NCBI GenBank assembly: GCA_963717125.1
Contig: CAVQVG010000003.1
Location: forward strand, 124,001 to 188,000
Length of the DNA stretch: 64,000 nucleotides
Source: RYN-230 sp963717125
GTDB lineage: Bacteria > Actinomycetota > Actinomycetes > Streptosporangiales > Streptosporangiaceae
Direction of reading: 5' to 3'
The position numbers and the translations under genes are program-made. Below, one piece after another: positions 7,660-16,195 of this stretch; the first letter of the stretch is position 1, and each line of letters begins with the position of its first letter. Below the pieces are notes generated by a model. The model ran no database searches. It was not told where the DNA came from and worked only from the letters and a program-made list of their open reading frames with translations.

Positions 7660-9252
7660 CTAGCCGCGGGGACCGGGGAGCTGCTTCATGTCCGCGGGCG
7701 CGCTGGACATGAGCAGGCTGGTCTGCTGCTGACGGCCAGCGATGGCGGCCTTGGACCGGGGCGTCTCGCTGTTCCGCGACCCGCCGGTGGCCAGCGACAG
7801 CGCCAGCGCGGGGCACATCTCGACCGCCTGCGACGCTTCCTTCTCCAGCCAGAACGGCACCGGCATGTCCAGGAACATCGGGTAGCCCTGGTTGTCCAGC
7901 TGGACCATCTCCGGCGCAATCCGGGCGCACAGCCCGTGCCCCGAGCAGCGGGCCCAGTCCACCTTGAGCCGCACCTGGGACTCTTCTTCCGGCCCGAGCG
8001 GCAGCAGGCCGCGCACCGGCCGGCCGCAGGAGCCGCGGAACAGGTGCATGGTCAGGTCGTCGCTGAACACGTCCAGCGCGGACAGCACGAACCGGGACAC
8101 GCCGTCCGGGTGCGCGCACGCGCCGCGGCCGCGAACCACCGAGGCGGCCCGGCGGGCCATGTCCAGGGTGTCGATGCCGCCCGAACCGTCGGCGAGCGCG
8201 CTCATCGAGCGGGCCAGGCCGGGCAGGCCGAGCTTGCACGGGCCGCACTGGCCGGAGGATTCCTTGGCCAGGTAGCGGACGATCCGGGCCACCTCACCCA
8301 TCGGGCAGGTGTTGGCGCCCAGCGGCAGGACGACGCCCGCGCCCAGGGTGCCGCCGGCCGCGTCCAGCCCGGCCCGGGAGACCGGCACGTCGTCGGCCAG
8401 GTCACCAGGAATCCACATTCCGTGGTAGCCGCCGACCAGCACACCTTCGGGCGCGGTGGCCTCGCAGATGTCGAGCACGGTACCCAGCGTGACCCCGGGC
8501 GGCACCTCGACCACGGCCGGCCGGTTCGCCGATCCACCCACGGTGAGCAGCAGGGTGCCCGGCTCATCGGGGGTCCCGTCCGATGCGTAGCCTTCCTCGC
8601 CGAGCATGGCCAGTACGGCCAGCTGGGCGAATGTCTCGGCGTTGGACAGCAGCGTGGGCTGGCCGTCCACCCCGCTCTCGGCGGCCCGCTTGCGCTTGCC
8701 GGAAGGCAGCGGGGCCTTGCCGTTGACGGCGTTGACCAGCGCAGTGCCCTCGCCCGCCACGAACCGCTCGGGGACCTCGACCACCCGGACGATCTTCTTC
8801 AGGTCGGGCTCGGCCTTGGCCGCGTCGGCCACCGAGGCGGCCGCGGCCGGGTTCGTCACGCCAATGATGATCATCCGGGCGTTCAGCGCCCGGGCCGCCA
8901 GTAGCGCACCGCCCAGCACCAGGTAGGGCGAGCGGAGCAGGAGCATCTTGTCCTTGGCGCTGCCCGGCTCGCCCTCAGTCGCGTTGATCAGGATGAACGG
9001 CCGGGTCTTCTTCTGCGCACACGCGTCTGTCACCGCGCGCACCTTGCGTGCGAAAGGGAATGCGGCACCACCTCGGCCCCGCATGTCGACGCTTTCCACC
9101 ATTTCGATCAACTGGCGGCCGGTCACCCGCCGCATGGGTCCGAAGATCTCTTGGTGGGTGGCCAGATCGATGCGTTCGTAGCGGTCCAGGCCGGCGGTCA
9201 GCCGCGCCCGGCCAATCCGCATCGCCTCGGGGACGACGGTTTTGGAGTTCAC
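7660..9252 (-). CDS. NuoF-like flavo-iron-sulfur protein with C-terminal ferredoxin domain
   Basis: 530 residues. The first 350 resemble the complex I 51-kDa subunit: FMN motifs GRGGAAFP and NATEGEPGSAKDK, the NADH region ending in LLSNAETFAQL, and an SLBB-like strand set. A cluster-binding region follows, with SSGQCGPCKLG and a later CAHPDG. Complex I has a Cys where this protein has Ser in ESSGQC. The C-terminal domain is a small ferredoxin with CSGHGLC (CxxHxxC) and MCPALAL. No other nuo genes are nearby, so this is not complex I. The GTG start overlaps the stop of the heme-protein gene (GTGA, 9249-9252), so the two are translationally coupled. Likely role: NAD(P)H oxidation feeding electrons to the partner; acceptor unknown. 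Confidence 0.8.
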   Translation of the reverse strand: MNSKTVVPEAMRIGRARLTAGLDRYERIDLATHQEIFGPMRRVTGRQLIEMVESVDMRGRGGAAFPFARKVRAVTDACAQKKTRPFILINATEGEPGSAKDKMLLLRSPYLVLGGALLAARALNARMIIIGVTNPAAAASVADAAKAEPDLKKIVRVVEVPERFVAGEGTALVNAVNGKAPLPSGKRKRAAESGVDGQPTLLSNAETFAQLAVLAMLGEEGYASDGTPDEPGTLLLTVGGSANRPAVVEVPPGVTLGTVLDICEATAPEGVLVGGYHGMWIPGDLADDVPVSRAGLDAAGGTLGAGVVLPLGANTCPMGEVARIVRYLAKESSGQCGPCKLGLPGLARSMSALADGSGGIDTLDMARRAASVVRGRGACAHPDGVSRFVLSALDVFSDDLTMHLFRGSCGRPVRGLLPLGPEEESQVRLKVDWARCSGHGLCARIAPEMVQLDNQGYPMFLDMPVPFWLEKEASQAVEMCPALALSLATGGSRNSETPRSKAAIAGRQQQTSLLMSSAPADMKQLPGPRG

Positions 9253-11670
9253 GATCGATATCCGGTATTCACCGCCGAGGTATTCAGCGGATCCGTTTCA
9301 TCCTGCGGGTTGTAGTGCCCCCGGGCGGCAGGGGGCCGCGGCTGGGTGTACGACTCGTCCTGCTCGGTGAACGAGGCGTAGTGCTCGGCCCGCTCGCGCT
9401 GGAACTGCGCGGCCCGGTCGTAGGCGCCCGGCCGGGTGTACTGGTCGCGCGGGTCGTACGCCGTAGGCGGCTGGTACGGGCCGGGCTGGCCGTAACCGGG
9501 GGCAGGGGCCTGCGGCGGGTACGGCCCGGACCGGTACCGCGGGTCGTCCTGGGGCGGCGGCCCGGCGTAAGGGCGGCCGGACCGGGGGGGCATGTCGTAC
9601 CCCATCGGCGGCTCGTACTGGGCCGGGGGGGCGGGCGGCCCGGACTGATCGTAACCGGCCGGCGGACCGTACTGGTCCGGCCGGGCGTACGCGCCCGAGC
9701 CGCGGTACGGGGCGGCTGGCTGCCGCTCGAACTGGCCGGACCGGTCCGCCGGGTAGCCGGGCGGCGGCCCGTACGAGCCGGATCGGTCCGGGTCGGCCGG
9801 GCGGTCGTAGCGCGGCGCCGGGCCACGCTGGTCATACTCCGGCGGCCGCTGCTGCTGGTACGGGCCGGACCGGTCCACCTGCTGGTACGCGCCAGACGGG
9901 CCCACGTCGGGCGGGCCGTCGTAGCGCGGCGCCGGGCCACGCTGGTCATACTCCGGCGGCCGCTGCTGCTGGTACGCGCCAGACCGGCCCACGTCAGCCG
10001 GGCGGTCGTAGCGCGGCGCCGGGCCACGCTGGTCATACTCCGGCGGCCGCTGCTGCTGGTACGGGCCGGACCGGTCCACCTGCTGGTACGCGCCGGATCG
10101 GTCCAGGTCAGCCGGGCGGTCGTAGCGCGGCGCCGGGCCACGCTGGTCATACTCCGGCGGCCGCTGCTGCTGGTACGGGCCGGACCGGTCCACCTGCTGG
10201 TACGCGCCGGACCGGCCCACGTCCGCCGGGCGGTCGTACCGCGGCGCGGGCGGCGGCTCATAGGAGCCGGACCGGTCCACCTGCTGGTACGCGCCGGACC
10301 GGCCCATGTCAGCCGCGCGGTCATACCGCGGCGCCGGCGGCGGCTGGTCGACCTGGGCCGGCCGCTCGAACTGGCCGGACCGGTCGATCTCTCCGGTCTG
10401 CTCGTAGCGCGGCGCCGCCCCCTCGGGCCGGCGGACACCCATCGGCCGCTCATAGGCCGCGTGCCAGTCGCGCTGCCCGGCCGGGACGGCCGGCTGGTTC
10501 CGCATGGGCCGGCCGATCTGCGGCAGCGGGCCGGACGGGTGATCCGCACCGAACTGATCAAACTGGCGGACCTGCGGCAGCGGGCCGGACGGGTGATCCG
10601 CACCGAACTGATCGAACGCGCCCGTCCCCCCGAACCGCGCCGTCTGGCCCATGCCGGGCTGGCCCATGCCGGGCTGGCCCAGCCGCCCGGTGGCCTGGAA
10701 CTGCCCGGTCCGCCCGGACCCCGAGCCCCTGCCCGCGGGCAGCGCCAGCTGGGTCCGGCCGCCGCGGGCCGCGGCCCCGGGCCGCCCGCCCTCCAGCGCG
10801 CCGACCGTGTGCGGCGCGCCGGTCAGCGCCGTGGCCGTCATACCGCCAGCCATGCCCATGCCGGACAGCGCGGCCGCCGAGGACAGCGACGCGCCGGGCG
10901 GCGGTTCCGCCACCACCTGGTCGGACAGTTCGTTGCGGGCCCGGTCCTTGGCTACGAAGCGCACCACCAGGGCCAGCGCCACCGCGACCACGCAGAAGCC
11001 GTAGCTCCAGTAGACGAAGCCCTGGTAGCCGAAGAACTCCTTGGCCAGCGCCGGCCAGCAGGCCGTGGACGAGGCCGAAGATCCAGGCCACGTAGGCCGT
11101 GGCGTGCAGCACCCGCCAGGCCGCCGGGGACATCCTGGTGGCCAGCCGGGCCCGGTAGACCCCGACCACCATGATGAAGATGAACATGTCTGAGGCCAGT
11201 GTGCCGAGCCCCAGATAAAACGCCTTGCTACCACTCGGGTAGAGGAACGGGATGATCGAGTCCAGCACCGTGGACCGGGTCGCCATTATCTCCAGGATAA
11301 TGTGCGAAACCAGAAAGGCAATTGCGCCGAATCCGGTCGCCCGGTGAATTGCCTGCATTGTCACCCGGCCGGCCGGCCGCATGAAAATGCGGTCAGTGCA
11401 AACCAGCCCGATTCCTACTTCGGCGGTCAGCGCGATGAGCGCGAGCACGCCCATGTAGTAGAGCATGAAATGGTACGACGCGGCGGCGACCGTGTGCCCA
11501 ATGCTGGTGGACGCGAGAAACGCCGCGATGACGACGAAGCCAATGACGATCGCGTTGAGGATCCACAGCCATGTGTTGGACCTGGGTCTGGCGACCTGGT
11601 AGCCACGCCGCCCGCTACCACGCGTCACCCCTGGTGAACGAACCGTGGAACCCTCACCTTTCGCCGACAC
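9249..11670 (-). CDS. di-heme b-type membrane protein with long Tyr/Gln/Pro/Arg repeat tail (frame disrupted)
   Basis: The likely start is GTG 11670, with GGGAGGCGGA upstream. The N-terminal 200 residues carry about five membrane helices with four well-placed histidines (AIHRATG, LVSHIILE, VLHATAYV, GLVHGLLAG), the bis-His pattern of ferric-reductase-like or cytochrome b561-like domains. The frame breaks near 11050, right after HGLLAG, and resumes one frame over as LAKEFFGYQGFVYWSYG, a further helix and a basic KDRARNE edge. The tail of about 500 residues is rich in Tyr, Gln, Pro, Arg and Asp and is built of tandem repeats. The stop overlaps the NuoF-like gene start. The break could be an assembly indel or a real mutation. 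Confidence 0.72.
9800..10345. repeat. 114-bp tandem repeats coding a Tyr/Gln-rich 38-residue unit
   Basis: The marker GTCGTAGCGCG-like segment recurs at 9804, 9918, 10005, 10119 and 10233. The spacings are 114, 87, 114 and 114 bases, so one unit lacks 27 bases (nine codons) and the frame is kept. Each unit codes RSGAYQQVDRSGPYQQQ followed by RPPEYDQRGPAPRYDRPAD. A second, shorter 17-residue duplication (QFGADHPSGPLPQ) is at about 10510-10620. Confidence 0.9.
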
Positions 11671-11864
11671 GTCCGCCTCCCGGGAGGAGCAACTCAGGCT
11701 ACCTACCATTGATGGGTACCTAACACTGAATAGCTCATGCATTGGCAGCTTTGCCAACCCGGGAGATCCCGCTTCTCTACCGGGCGTTGAGCAGCTTATC
11801 GCGGGAGATTCCGGCTTCGCAACGGAACGATATAGAAAGTGCCGCGAGGCGTCGTTATCGCACG

Positions 11865-12299
11865 TCAGAGGCGGGTTTTCGGCGGGTCCTGGAGGCCGCC
11901 GGGCGACGCCCCGGGTGGCCCACCAGGCGGGTCCGGCACCGGGATGACCCGGCGCCCAGCGAAGCCATGCTCGGGCTTGTGATACCAGCCCAGTTCGTGT
12001 TCCCCCTCCAGCCAGCAGAGCAGCACCGTCTCGCCATTCAGCCTGGCCGGGAAGTCCACTAACAGCGGCGCCACGCCCTTGACGTCCAGGCCGTGCTCCG
12101 GGAACCAGCTGAGCAGCTCGCTCAGCCGCGCTTCCAGCCCCTTGGCCTCGGGCCGCGCGCCCAGCGGCGAGGGCACCCCACGGGCCAGCGCGGTCTGCAA
12201 TTCGACCAGGTCAGCGCGCACCGCAACTAGACCGGCAGCGCGCGTGAGAAGCTCTGGGAGGAGCCTCTGGGCCTCGTCCAGGGTGAATACGTGCGGCAC
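11865..12299 (-). CDS. DUF2203 family protein
   Basis: 144 residues. The N-terminus FTLDEAQRLLPELL and the core GLDVKGVAPLLVDFPARLNGETVLLCWLEGEHELGWYHKPEHGFAGRR match DUF2203, a small conserved bacterial family of unknown function. The last 20 residues are Pro/Gly-rich and probably not part of the domain. No operon partner: the heme-protein gene is the next one on this strand but its start is about 195 bases away. Confidence 0.8.
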   Translation of the reverse strand: MPHVFTLDEAQRLLPELLTRAAGLVAVRADLVELQTALARGVPSPLGARPEAKGLEARLSELLSWFPEHGLDVKGVAPLLVDFPARLNGETVLLCWLEGEHELGWYHKPEHGFAGRRVIPVPDPPGGPPGASPGGLQDPPKTRL

Positions 12300-12354
12300 C
12301 GTCCAAGCCTAAAACCAGATGCACCGCTGCCGCGGCGGCCAGCACGATCGGACT

Positions 12355-12675
12355 ATGGCCTGGTTCCTCAGCGACAACTTGGAGAATTACTCAGCCACGG
12401 CCGGGGGCCTGCTCCGGGCGCATGCCGGGCGGAACATCATCCTGCTCGCCGCGGCGGAGACGCTGCGGGCCCGGGGCCTGGCCGCGTTCGGCCCGGACAG
12501 CCCGCTGTTCGGCTGATGGCAGCAGCCCGGGACCGGCGTGGTCAGCGCCGCGTTCCTGCCCACCCCGCCGTTCCCGGTCGCGCTGACCAGCATGGCGGCG
12601 GACACCGCGGCCTACGCCGCGCCCGCTCGCGCCGCAGACCTGTCTGACCCCACGCGCCACCTGCCCCGCGCTTGA
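12355..12675 (+). pseudogene. GNAT acetyltransferase, 5' fragment with a nonsense codon
   Basis: ATG 12355 opens MAWFLSDNLENYSATAGGLLRAH, then ETLRARGLAAFGPDSPLFG, the usual start of a class of actinobacterial GNAT proteins. A TGA at 12514-12516 interrupts the frame where the family normally reads GWW; the next residues WQQPGTGVVSAAFLPTPPFPVALT continue the family pattern in the same frame. The frame ends at 12675 where the glycosyltransferase gene begins. The matching 3' end of a GNAT gene lies at 14442-14585, so the original gene is split. Confidence 0.7.
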
Positions 12676-12688
12676 CTCTGACACCGCG

Positions 12689-14302
12689 TCAGGCGTAGAG
12701 GCGCAGCCGTGGCCATAGCTGGGCCCACGGGTGGCGGAGACCGGTGCAAACGTAGACGTGGCCATCCCATTCCTGGTTGTGGATGCCGTACGGATTCGAC
12801 AGCGTGGCCGCCACTCGCACGCGGGTGAAGAACTGCCTGAGATAGGCGGTCGCGGCGGAGCTGGTGATATCGGCGGGTCCGGGCATGACGGCAACCACAG
12901 TGGTGGCGCGGCTGTTTCCTGGCCCCCACCACCACTCGCTGTTGTGCCCGCTGACGGCCGTCGGCAGCCCGGTTCCCCGGCCGAGCTCGTTGATGGCGCC
13001 GGCTTCGCCGTAGTCGCCAGCGAAGATCACCGCGCTGGCGCGCTGGCGCGCTGGCAGCGACTTCCACACCCCGTCAACGGTGCGCACGACCTGGGGCCAG
13101 CCGACGGTCTCGCCCGGGTTTTTGTTGATCTTGTACGTCCAGCCGATGTCGGCTACCGGGAGCACAGGCAAGACAAGCGGGACGGCCACCGCGGTGGTGA
13201 GCGCGCTGGCCAGCAGGAGATTGCGCAGCCGGCCGGGCCGGGCCTGTAGCCACCTGTCGATGGCCACGGCGCCGGCGGCGAGCAGGTACACGTACGCGGC
13301 GCCCAGGTAGTAGGTCTGCGCGCCGGTGGTGACCGCGAAGAGCACGAACAGCAGCCCGTACGCCCAGGCCATCGCCCGCCATAGCGGCCGGTCTGACTGC
13401 CAGAGGAACCGCAGCCCGGCTAGCCAGACCCGGGCCAGCGCCAGGGTCACCACGGCCAGCTGGCCGGCGACCCAGGTGCCGATATTGGCCAGGCCGCCGT
13501 TTTCCCGGTGCAGCGCTTGGGTCATGGCGATCGTCGCCCACCCGTGCTGTGCCTGCCACCACAAGTCGGGGACCTCGAACGCCACCGCGATCACGGCACC
13601 GGCCAGGAACCAGCGATTCCCGATCATCCGGCGGCCGCCGCTGAGCAGCGCGCCGATGACCAGCGCGATGGCGAAGAAGCTCATGCTGTGGTCGTCAGCT
13701 ACCCCAAGGCCGGCGATCAGGCCCCCGGCCAGCCACCAGCGGCAGTCGCTGGTCCGCCCGATCCTGGCAACCACCAGCGCCAGTCCTGCCCACGCCAGCA
13801 GCTCGTAGGCGGTCGTGTTGGCGAAGTGAGCGGCGCCCAGCAGCACCGGCATCGTCGCGGTGCCGATCGCCGCCAGCAGCTGCGCGCGCTTTCCGCCGCC
13901 GAACTCGCGGGCGGTCAGCGCGCCTACGACGACGGTGGCCCACGCGGCGAGCGCGGGCCACAGCCGCAGCCCCGGCAGCGACACGCCGAACAGCTTGAGT
14001 GACACCCACGCTAACAGCGGCGCGAACACCGGCTGATCAACGTAGCTGCCCTGCAGATGCCGGGCGGCGTCCAGGAAGTACAGCTCGTCGCGGTCAAAGC
14101 CATACCGCGCCGACAACGCCATCAGCACGGCGAAGACGACTCCGCCAACCCAGATCACGCGCCAGTCGAACGGGCCGGCGCCGGGCAGCGGCCCAGCGAC
14201 GCTCGCGCGCGTCCCGGAGAGAGCCTCGGCGGTCCCCGTGCCAGCCTGCCGTTCTTGTGATCGAGCGGGAAGCCCATCGGCGGAAGCGTCTGCGCAAGTC
14301 AT
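12689..14302 (-). CDS. GT39/ArnT-like membrane glycosyltransferase
   Basis: 537 residues with about ten to twelve membrane helices. The first loop has the hallmark acidic pair in ARYGFDRDELYFLDAARHL, followed by GSYVDQPVFAPLLAW, typical of PMT_2/ArnT-like mannosyl or aminoarabinose transferases that use polyprenyl-phosphate sugars. The soluble C-terminal domain ends GIHNQEWDGHVYVCTGLR. It would glycosylate lipids or proteins on the outer face of the membrane. It lies between two halves of a broken GNAT gene and in the opposite orientation, so it looks acquired. A 12-bp palindrome sits about 60 bases upstream of its start. Confidence 0.85.
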   Translation of the reverse strand: MTCADASADGLPARSQERQAGTGTAEALSGTRASVAGPLPGAGPFDWRVIWVGGVVFAVLMALSARYGFDRDELYFLDAARHLQGSYVDQPVFAPLLAWVSLKLFGVSLPGLRLWPALAAWATVVVGALTAREFGGGKRAQLLAAIGTATMPVLLGAAHFANTTAYELLAWAGLALVVARIGRTSDCRWWLAGGLIAGLGVADDHSMSFFAIALVIGALLSGGRRMIGNRWFLAGAVIAVAFEVPDLWWQAQHGWATIAMTQALHRENGGLANIGTWVAGQLAVVTLALARVWLAGLRFLWQSDRPLWRAMAWAYGLLFVLFAVTTGAQTYYLGAAYVYLLAAGAVAIDRWLQARPGRLRNLLLASALTTAVAVPLVLPVLPVADIGWTYKINKNPGETVGWPQVVRTVDGVWKSLPARQRASAVIFAGDYGEAGAINELGRGTGLPTAVSGHNSEWWWGPGNSRATTVVAVMPGPADITSSAATAYLRQFFTRVRVAATLSNPYGIHNQEWDGHVYVCTGLRHPWAQLWPRLRLYA

Positions 14303-14362
14303 GACAGGAGATTCTCGTGCCGCGCTGCAGGCGGGGTAGTGCTGTGGGTCACCGGCTCACGA

Positions 14363-14374
14363 TGACAAATGTCA
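14363..14374. promoter_or_regulatory. small palindrome upstream of the GT39 gene
   Basis: TGACA-AA-TGTCA is a perfect 12-bp palindrome about 60 bases upstream of the glycosyltransferase start. It is a possible operator, but no cognate regulator is adjacent and short palindromes occur by chance. Confidence 0.25.
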
Positions 14375-14441
14375 GCGGGTCAAGGACGACTGCCATGCCG
14401 GACCAGGCCGTGCTCGTAGGCGTACACGACAGCTTGCACCC

Positions 14442-14585
14442 AGCCAGGCGGCCCGGGACGCCGGGGCGGCCCAGGTGATGCTGTTCACCGACCTGGCCAA
14501 CCCGACCAGCAACGCCCTCTACCAGCGGCTGGGCTACCAGCCAGTGGCCGACCGGCTGGTACTGGCGTTCAGCCAGAGCGGTTGA
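14442..14585 (+). pseudogene. GNAT acetyltransferase, 3' fragment
   Basis: Without a start codon of its own, the frame reads QAARDAGAAQVMLFTDLANPTSNALYQRLGYQPVADR and ends at TGA 14583-14585. This is the classical C-terminal motif B of GNAT enzymes (NPTSNALYQRLGY). Same strand and family type as the 5' fragment at 12355-12675. About 100 central residues are missing. Together they look like one gene interrupted by the glycosyltransferase. Confidence 0.7.
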
Positions 14586-14603
14586 GAACCGGAGTACGGG
14601 CGG

Positions 14604-15677
14604 TCAGCGCGCGAACTCGGCGGCCACCAGCTCGGCGATCTGCGCGGTGTTCAGCGCGGCACCCTTGCGCAGGTTGTCGCCGCAGACGAACAGCTCGACG
14701 GCGCACGGGTCGTCCAGCGACCGGCGCACCCGGCCGACCCAGGTCGGGTCGGTGCCGACGACGTCGGCGGGGGTGGGGAACTCGGCGTTCTCCGGATCGT
14801 CGTTAAGCACCACCCCCGGCGCCTCGCTGAGCACCCGCTGCGCGCCGGCCCGGGTCACCTCCCGGGCGAACACCGCGTGCACGGCGACCGAGTGGGAGGT
14901 CACCACGGGCACCCGGACGCAGGTGGCGGACACCCTTAGTTCCGGCATGCCGAGGATCTTCCGCGACTCGTTGCGCACCTTGAGCTCCTCCGAGGACCAG
15001 CCCTCGTCCTTGAGCGAGCCGGCCCACGGCACCACGTTGAGCGCGAGCGGCGCCGGGAACGGCCCGAAGTCGCCGACCGCGGCGCGCAGGTCGCCGGCCC
15101 GCTGGCCGAGCGCCCGGGAGCCAGCCGTCTTCTCCAGCTGGGCGTACAGCGTGTCGATGCCGGCCTGCCCGGCGCCCGACGCGGCCTGGTAGGACGAGAC
15201 GATCAATTCCTCCAGGCCGAACGCCCGGTGCAGCGCCGCGACCGCGACGATGAGCGACAGCGTGGTGCAGTTCGGGTTGGCGATGATGCCCTTGGGCCGG
15301 CGGCGCGCCTCGTGCGGGTTGACCTCGGGCACCACCAGCGGGACCGCTGGGTCCATCCGGAACGCGCCCGAGTTGTCCACCACCACCGCGCCGCGTTCGG
15401 CGGCGGCCGGGGCCCACTGCGCGGACACCTCGTCCGGCACGTCGAACATGGCCACGTCCACCCCGTCGAACACGTCCGGGGCCAGCGCCTGCACCTCCGT
15501 GTCGACGCCGCGGACGCGGAGGTGGCGGCCCGCCGACCGGGGCGAGGCGACCAGCCGGACCTCACCCCACACGTCGTCCCGGGTGGACAGCAGGTCCAGC
15601 ATGACGGTGCCCACGGCGCCGGTGGCGCCGACCACGGCCAGGGTGGGCTTGGCCTGGCGCGCTGGCTTGGCGGTCAC
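14604..15677 (-). CDS. asd: aspartate-semialdehyde dehydrogenase
   Basis: 357 residues. It reduces aspartyl phosphate to aspartate semialdehyde with NADPH, the second step to lysine, threonine, methionine and diaminopimelate. The N-terminal Rossmann motif is VVGATGAVGTVML. The active-site Cys137 is in NPNCTTLSL, and the substrate loop SYQAASGAGQAG follows. The GTG start at 15677 overlaps the lysC stop by four bases (GTGA), so the two are translationally coupled. About 20 bases downstream lies the 3' GNAT fragment. Confidence 0.96.
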   Translation of the reverse strand: MTAKPARQAKPTLAVVGATGAVGTVMLDLLSTRDDVWGEVRLVASPRSAGRHLRVRGVDTEVQALAPDVFDGVDVAMFDVPDEVSAQWAPAAAERGAVVVDNSGAFRMDPAVPLVVPEVNPHEARRRPKGIIANPNCTTLSLIVAVAALHRAFGLEELIVSSYQAASGAGQAGIDTLYAQLEKTAGSRALGQRAGDLRAAVGDFGPFPAPLALNVVPWAGSLKDEGWSSEELKVRNESRKILGMPELRVSATCVRVPVVTSHSVAVHAVFAREVTRAGAQRVLSEAPGVVLNDDPENAEFPTPADVVGTDPTWVGRVRRSLDDPCAVELFVCGDNLRKGAALNTAQIAELVAAEFAR

Positions 15678-16195
15678 CGGCCGGTCCCCCCGTAGACGAC
15701 CGCCTCGACCTCGCTGGCGTCCAGGTCGAAGGCCCGGTGCGCGGCGGTGACGGCCAGGTCCACGTCCTTCTGGTCCACCACCACCGAGATCCGGATCTCC
15801 GAGGTGGAGATCATCTCGATGTTGACCGCCGCGTCGGCCAGCGCGCCGAAGAACGTGGCGCTCACTCCGGGGTGGGACCGCATCCCCGCGCCGATCAGCG
15901 ACACCTTGCCGATCCGGTCGTCGTAGAGCAGGGTCTCGAAACCGATCTCCGGCTCCAGGTCGCGCAGCGCGGTCATCGCGGCCTGGCCGTCGTCGCGGGG
16001 CAGCGTGAACGAGATGTCGGTGCGGCCGGTGGTCGCGGCCGAGATGTTCTGCACGATCATGTCGATGTTGATGCCGGCCGCGGCCACGGTCCGGAAGATC
16101 TGCGCGGCGATACCCACCTTGTCGGGCACGCCGGCCACCGTGATCTTCGCCTCGCTCCGGTCGTGCGCGACGCCGGAGATGATCGGCTGTTCCAC
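15674..16195 (-). CDS. lysC: predicted aspartokinase beta subunit (internal start)
   Basis: The in-frame GTG at 16195 follows GAAGGAGCACC and would produce 173 residues beginning VEQPIISGVAHDRSEAKITV. In Corynebacterium and Bacillus the regulatory beta chain is made from an equivalent in-frame start inside lysC. The position just before the first ACT domain matches. This is inference from the sequence and that precedent. Confidence 0.45.
   Translation of the reverse strand: MEQPIISGVAHDRSEAKITVAGVPDKVGIAAQIFRTVAAAGINIDMIVQNISAATTGRTDISFTLPRDDGQAAMTALRDLEPEIGFETLLYDDRIGKVSLIGAGMRSHPGVSATFFGALADAAVNIEMISTSEIRISVVVDQKDVDLAVTAAHRAFDLDASEVEAVVYGGTGR

Noticed and set aside
7660..9252. Complex I operon
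   Set aside because: Only a NuoF-like gene is present, with an altered cluster motif and an extra ferredoxin domain; other nuo genes are absent.
9800..10345. CRISPR-like array
   Set aside because: The repeats are long, contiguous and keep a coding frame; there are no unique spacers or cas genes.
9048..11174. 708-codon plus-strand frame opposite the heme protein
   Set aside because: Composition is Arg/Val/Leu repeat only because it mirrors the tandem repeats. The minus-strand protein has helices and histidines.
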